A stretch of 8,050 bases of DNA, taken from assembly GCA_013817065.1 (NCBI GenBank), contig JACDDJ010000179.1:1-8050 (forward strand). Reading direction: 5' to 3'. Under the pieces are notes generated by a model, which was not told where the DNA came from, made no database searches, and saw nothing but the letters and a program-made list of their open reading frames with translations. Each line of letters starts with the position of its first letter. Positions within the stretch are counted from its first letter, which is position 1. The translations under genes and the position numbers were made by a program. This stretch comes from Acidobacteriota bacterium (GTDB taxonomy: Bacteria > Acidobacteriota > Vicinamibacteria > Vicinamibacterales > 2-12-FULL-66-21). This document shows positions 6,388-8,050 of the stretch, piece after piece.

Positions 6388-7002
6388 CTACTTTTTCTTC
6401 ACCCCGAGCTCGTCGAGCTTCGTGATCACGTCCTGACCGGCGGTCTGGGCTGCGACACCAGTTCCGCGCGGGCCCTTGTCGATCGCGAGGATCTTGCCGT
6501 CCGGGCCGATATAGAAAGTGAAGCGCGCCGCGAACTGCTGCGCCGGCGGACGATCCGTCCGGATCGTGCCGTAAGCCATCGCGCTTTCCTTCGTTGGATC
6601 CGAGAGGATCGCGAAGCTGCCGCCGTGTTCTGCGGCGAAGCGCTTGTTGTCTTCGGGGGTGTCGACACTCGCCATGAAGTAGGCGACGTCGTAGTTCTTG
6701 ATGTCTTTCTCGCTGTCACGCAGCGAGTTGCATTGGGCGGTTCAACCGCCGGTGAACGCTTTCGGGAACCAGGCCAGGACGACAGTCTTGCCCTTGTAGT
6801 CCGACAGCTTGTGAACCTTGCCGTCAGATCCCATCAGCGAGAAGGGCGGGGCGACGTCGCCTGCCTTCAAGTCTGCGGAATACTGCGCCGGCGCGGGCGG
6901 CTGCTGCGGTGTCTGCGGGGTTTGACCCTGGTCCGGGCCTGAAGCCGACATGGCGATGACGCCAATGCCGACGAAGGCACAGATGGACAGGAGTTTCAAC
7001 AT
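6388..7002 (-). CDS. Exported selenocysteine-containing peroxiredoxin (in-frame TGA)
   Basis: Read through the TGA at 6744-6742, this gives a 204-residue AhpC/TSA-type peroxiredoxin that would reduce peroxides outside the cytoplasm. Residues 1-22 look like a signal peptide (MLK, then a hydrophobic stretch, then AMSAS), followed by a Gln/Pro-rich linker to about 40. The fold starts at LKAGDVAPPFSL. The active site is P80-K-A-F-T84-G-G-U87, the PxxxTxxC motif with TGA exactly at the peroxidatic cysteine. Cys91 is a likely resolving cysteine. MASVDTPEDNK (110-120) and Arg160 in ARFTFYIGPDGK complete the family pattern. The frame stays open and conserved for 117 codons after the TGA, ending at TAG. 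A hairpin of bacterial SECIS type follows the TGA. Sec peroxiredoxins are known (PrxU of Eubacterium acidaminophilum). A TGC-to-TGA error or recent nonsense mutation is the alternative. No selenium-pathway genes are in the window. Upstream there is a weak TACACT and no clear ribosome-binding site. Confidence 0.85.
6709..6727 (-). promoter_or_regulatory. Bacterial SECIS-type hairpin
   Basis: On the mRNA, CUCGCUG (6727-6721) pairs perfectly with CAGCGAG (6715-6709) around a 5-nt loop CGUGA (6720-6716). The loop starts 21 nt after the UGA, within the roughly 16-37 nt spacing known for bacterial SECIS elements, and has G as its second base, as SelB-binding loops require. The stem lies in the coding part (codons for NSLRDSE). 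Sequence and spacing are seen directly; binding of SelB is inferred. Confidence 0.75.
6736..6750 (-). repeat. Perfect inverted repeat centred on the Sec codon
   Basis: GGCGGT-TGA-ACCGCC reads as a 6-bp perfect stem whose 3-nt centre is the TGA at 6744-6742. In RNA it would form a small hairpin directly upstream of the SECIS hairpin, possibly with a 5-nt loop UUGAA. It may be a chance product of Gly-Gly and Thr-Ala codons, or it may affect ribosome pausing or readthrough at the UGA. Confidence 0.55.
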
Positions 7003-7023
7003 GGGTGTCAGTGTACTACGGGC

Positions 7024-7111
7024 CTACTCCCCTCGGAGCGCGATGACCGCCGCTGCCTGTTCGTACTTGAATGACGGCCGCGCCGATCAATGAAGCTACA
7101 GCGAGCAGAAT
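7024..7111 (-). pseudogene. Possible tail remnant of another ADOP permease
   Basis: On the minus strand, a hydrophobic run ILLAVASLIGAAVI (7111-7070) is followed in another frame by EQAAAVIALRGE and a TAG at 7024-7026. This resembles the last membrane segment and the xxxALRxE end of FtsX/ADOP permeases, with the PARR-type linker damaged by a frame change. The similarity is short and lacks PARRA and VDP, so chance is possible. The remainder of the 230-bp gap between the peroxiredoxin and the peptidase gene holds only weak promoter-like sequence. Confidence 0.38.
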
Positions 7112-7232
7112 CCCTCGTTCGACCTCAAAGGCGCGATTGAAGCGAACGCGGTAGTCTCCCACGCGATCGCCGCAGAATAAGGATCAGTCGTGAGAGCAGC
7201 GACCGCGATCCACGCCGGACGTTCGGGCCATA

Positions 7233-8050
7233 ATGGGAAAAATGTATCAGCTCGCCGCACTGACGTTCATCCTCTCGATGACGGCAGCCGGAATTCCGGC
7301 GCAGCGGCTCACGCCGGCGCAGCACGCGCGGGCCGGATGGGAGGCGATCGACGCCGGCAAGTTCCGGGAGGCCGCCGACGCTTTCGCTGAAGCGCTGAGG
7401 GGCGTGCCGCAGGAGCCGACCGTTACGCTGGGCGCCGGTGTCGCGGCGCACCGGCTCGGGCACGCGGACACGGCGCGCCGTTATCTCCTCGACACCCTGC
7501 GCTTGGCGCCGACTCTGACCGCCGCCTCGGTGCTCCTCGGTGACATCCTCTATCGCGCCGGCGACATCCGCGGGGCGATCCAGACCTACGAGCAGGCGCT
7601 GGTCCATGCGCCGGATGAGGAGGTGCTGACGTCGCGATTGAACACGTGGCGCAGTGAGGCCGCCCTGCACGACCGGTTCGGACAAAAGTTCGGCGACCAT
7701 TTCACCGTCCTGTTCGAAGGCCCGGCCGAGGCGGCACTCGCGCAGACGGCGGTCGACGTTCTCGAGGCCGCGTACTGGCGCATCGGCGCCGCGCTCTACA
7801 CCTATCCGGCCGAGCCGATCACCGTCGTCCTCTATACCCGGGAGCAGTTCCGCGACGTCACGCAATCGCCGGACTGGGCTGGGGGTGCCTACGACGGCAA
7901 GATCCGCGTGCCGGTCCAGGGCGCGATGAAAAACCCGCGCGAGTTCGCGCGCGTCCTCGCCCACGAGTTCACCCACGCTCTCGTCAAGTCGATCGCACCG
8001 CGTGGCGTTCCCCAGTGGCTGAACGAAGGGCTGGCACTGTACTTCGAGGG
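7233..8050 (+). CDS. Secreted TPR protein with HExxH zinc metallopeptidase domain (partial, 3' end cut)
   Basis: The first 272 codons are visible with no stop, and the gene continues past the window. Residues 1-24 form a signal peptide (MGKMYQLAALTFILSMTAAGIPAQ). Residues 33-62, 63-96 and 97-129 look like three TPR units (AGKFREAADAFAEAL; HADTARRYLLDTLRLAP; AGDIRGAIQTYEQALVHAP). A gluzincin-type peptidase domain follows: HEFTH at 244-248 supplies two zinc-binding His and the catalytic Glu, and Glu265 in NEGLALYFEG is the expected third ligand. This fits the peptidase MA-like group. It probably acts in the periplasm or outside the cell, and the substrate is unknown. There is no clear Shine-Dalgarno. 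A CATAAT at 7229-7234 could give a leaderless message from the in-frame ATG at 7242, but the earlier ATG keeps the lysine needed for the signal peptide. It is divergent from the peroxiredoxin gene. Confidence 0.85.
   Translation, partial: MGKMYQLAALTFILSMTAAGIPAQRLTPAQHARAGWEAIDAGKFREAADAFAEALRGVPQEPTVTLGAGVAAHRLGHADTARRYLLDTLRLAPTLTAASVLLGDILYRAGDIRGAIQTYEQALVHAPDEEVLTSRLNTWRSEAALHDRFGQKFGDHFTVLFEGPAEAALAQTAVDVLEAAYWRIGAALYTYPAEPITVVLYTREQFRDVTQSPDWAGGAYDGKIRVPVQGAMKNPREFARVLAHEFTHALVKSIAPRGVPQWLNEGLALYFE

Noticed and set aside
6388..6675. Separate gene starting at the internal ATG at 6675
   Set aside because: It would encode only the C-terminal half of a peroxiredoxin without the active site. 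The frame is open and conserved back to the TGA, so it is part of the read-through gene.
6382..6942. 186-residue open frame on the plus strand antisense to the peroxiredoxin
   Set aside because: It spans the coding strand of a recognised gene, shows no domain, and is explained by high GC content.
7125..7976. 283-residue open frame on the minus strand opposite the peptidase gene
   Set aside because: It is Arg/Gly-rich with no recognisable motif and lies opposite a gene with signal peptide, TPRs and HEFTH.

Overview
The window is GC-rich and densely coded, with no tRNA, rRNA, CRISPR or intact insertion sequence seen. The best clue to the organism is the pair of a PadR-type regulator and a very large duplicated FtsX/MacB-like permease with no ABC ATPase beside it. 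That is the 'ADOP' arrangement, which is heavily expanded in Acidobacteriota. A soil or sediment acidobacterium, possibly Vicinamibacteria-like, is my inference and is not proven by the sequence.

Layout from left to right. (1) Positions 39-2227, plus strand: a sugar-1-phosphate nucleotidyltransferase overlaps by 4 nt a galactokinase-like GHMP kinase. Together they look like a two-step route from free sugar to sugar-1-phosphate to NDP-sugar. (2) Positions 2243-5235, minus strand: a PadR regulator followed, with a 1-nt overlap, by an 880-residue ADOP permease. Three copies of an 8-bp half-site lie over and before the padR start and form a candidate autoregulatory operator. (3) Positions 5300-5456, minus strand: a frameshifted C-terminal scrap of a second ADOP permease, followed by a short degenerate repeat. 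(4) Positions 5525-6319, plus strand: truA, tRNA pseudouridine synthase. (5) Positions 6388-7002, minus strand: an exported peroxiredoxin whose peroxidatic cysteine codon is TGA. The frame stays open through the rest of the peroxiredoxin fold, and a bacterial-type SECIS hairpin sits just downstream of the TGA, so this is most likely a selenoprotein. A hairpin between the convergent truA and peroxiredoxin genes may terminate both. (6) Positions 7024-7111, minus strand: a possible second ADOP tail remnant in the peroxiredoxin promoter region. (7) Positions 7233-8050, plus strand: a secreted TPR plus zinc-metallopeptidase (HEFTH) gene that runs off the window.

The most notable item is the TGA-containing peroxiredoxin. 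A standard gene caller would split it into a short exported fragment and an N-terminally truncated fragment, and would miss the active-site selenocysteine. The genes look like independent functional units (sugar activation, a regulated permease, tRNA modification, periplasmic peroxide defence, a peptidase) and not one dedicated system.
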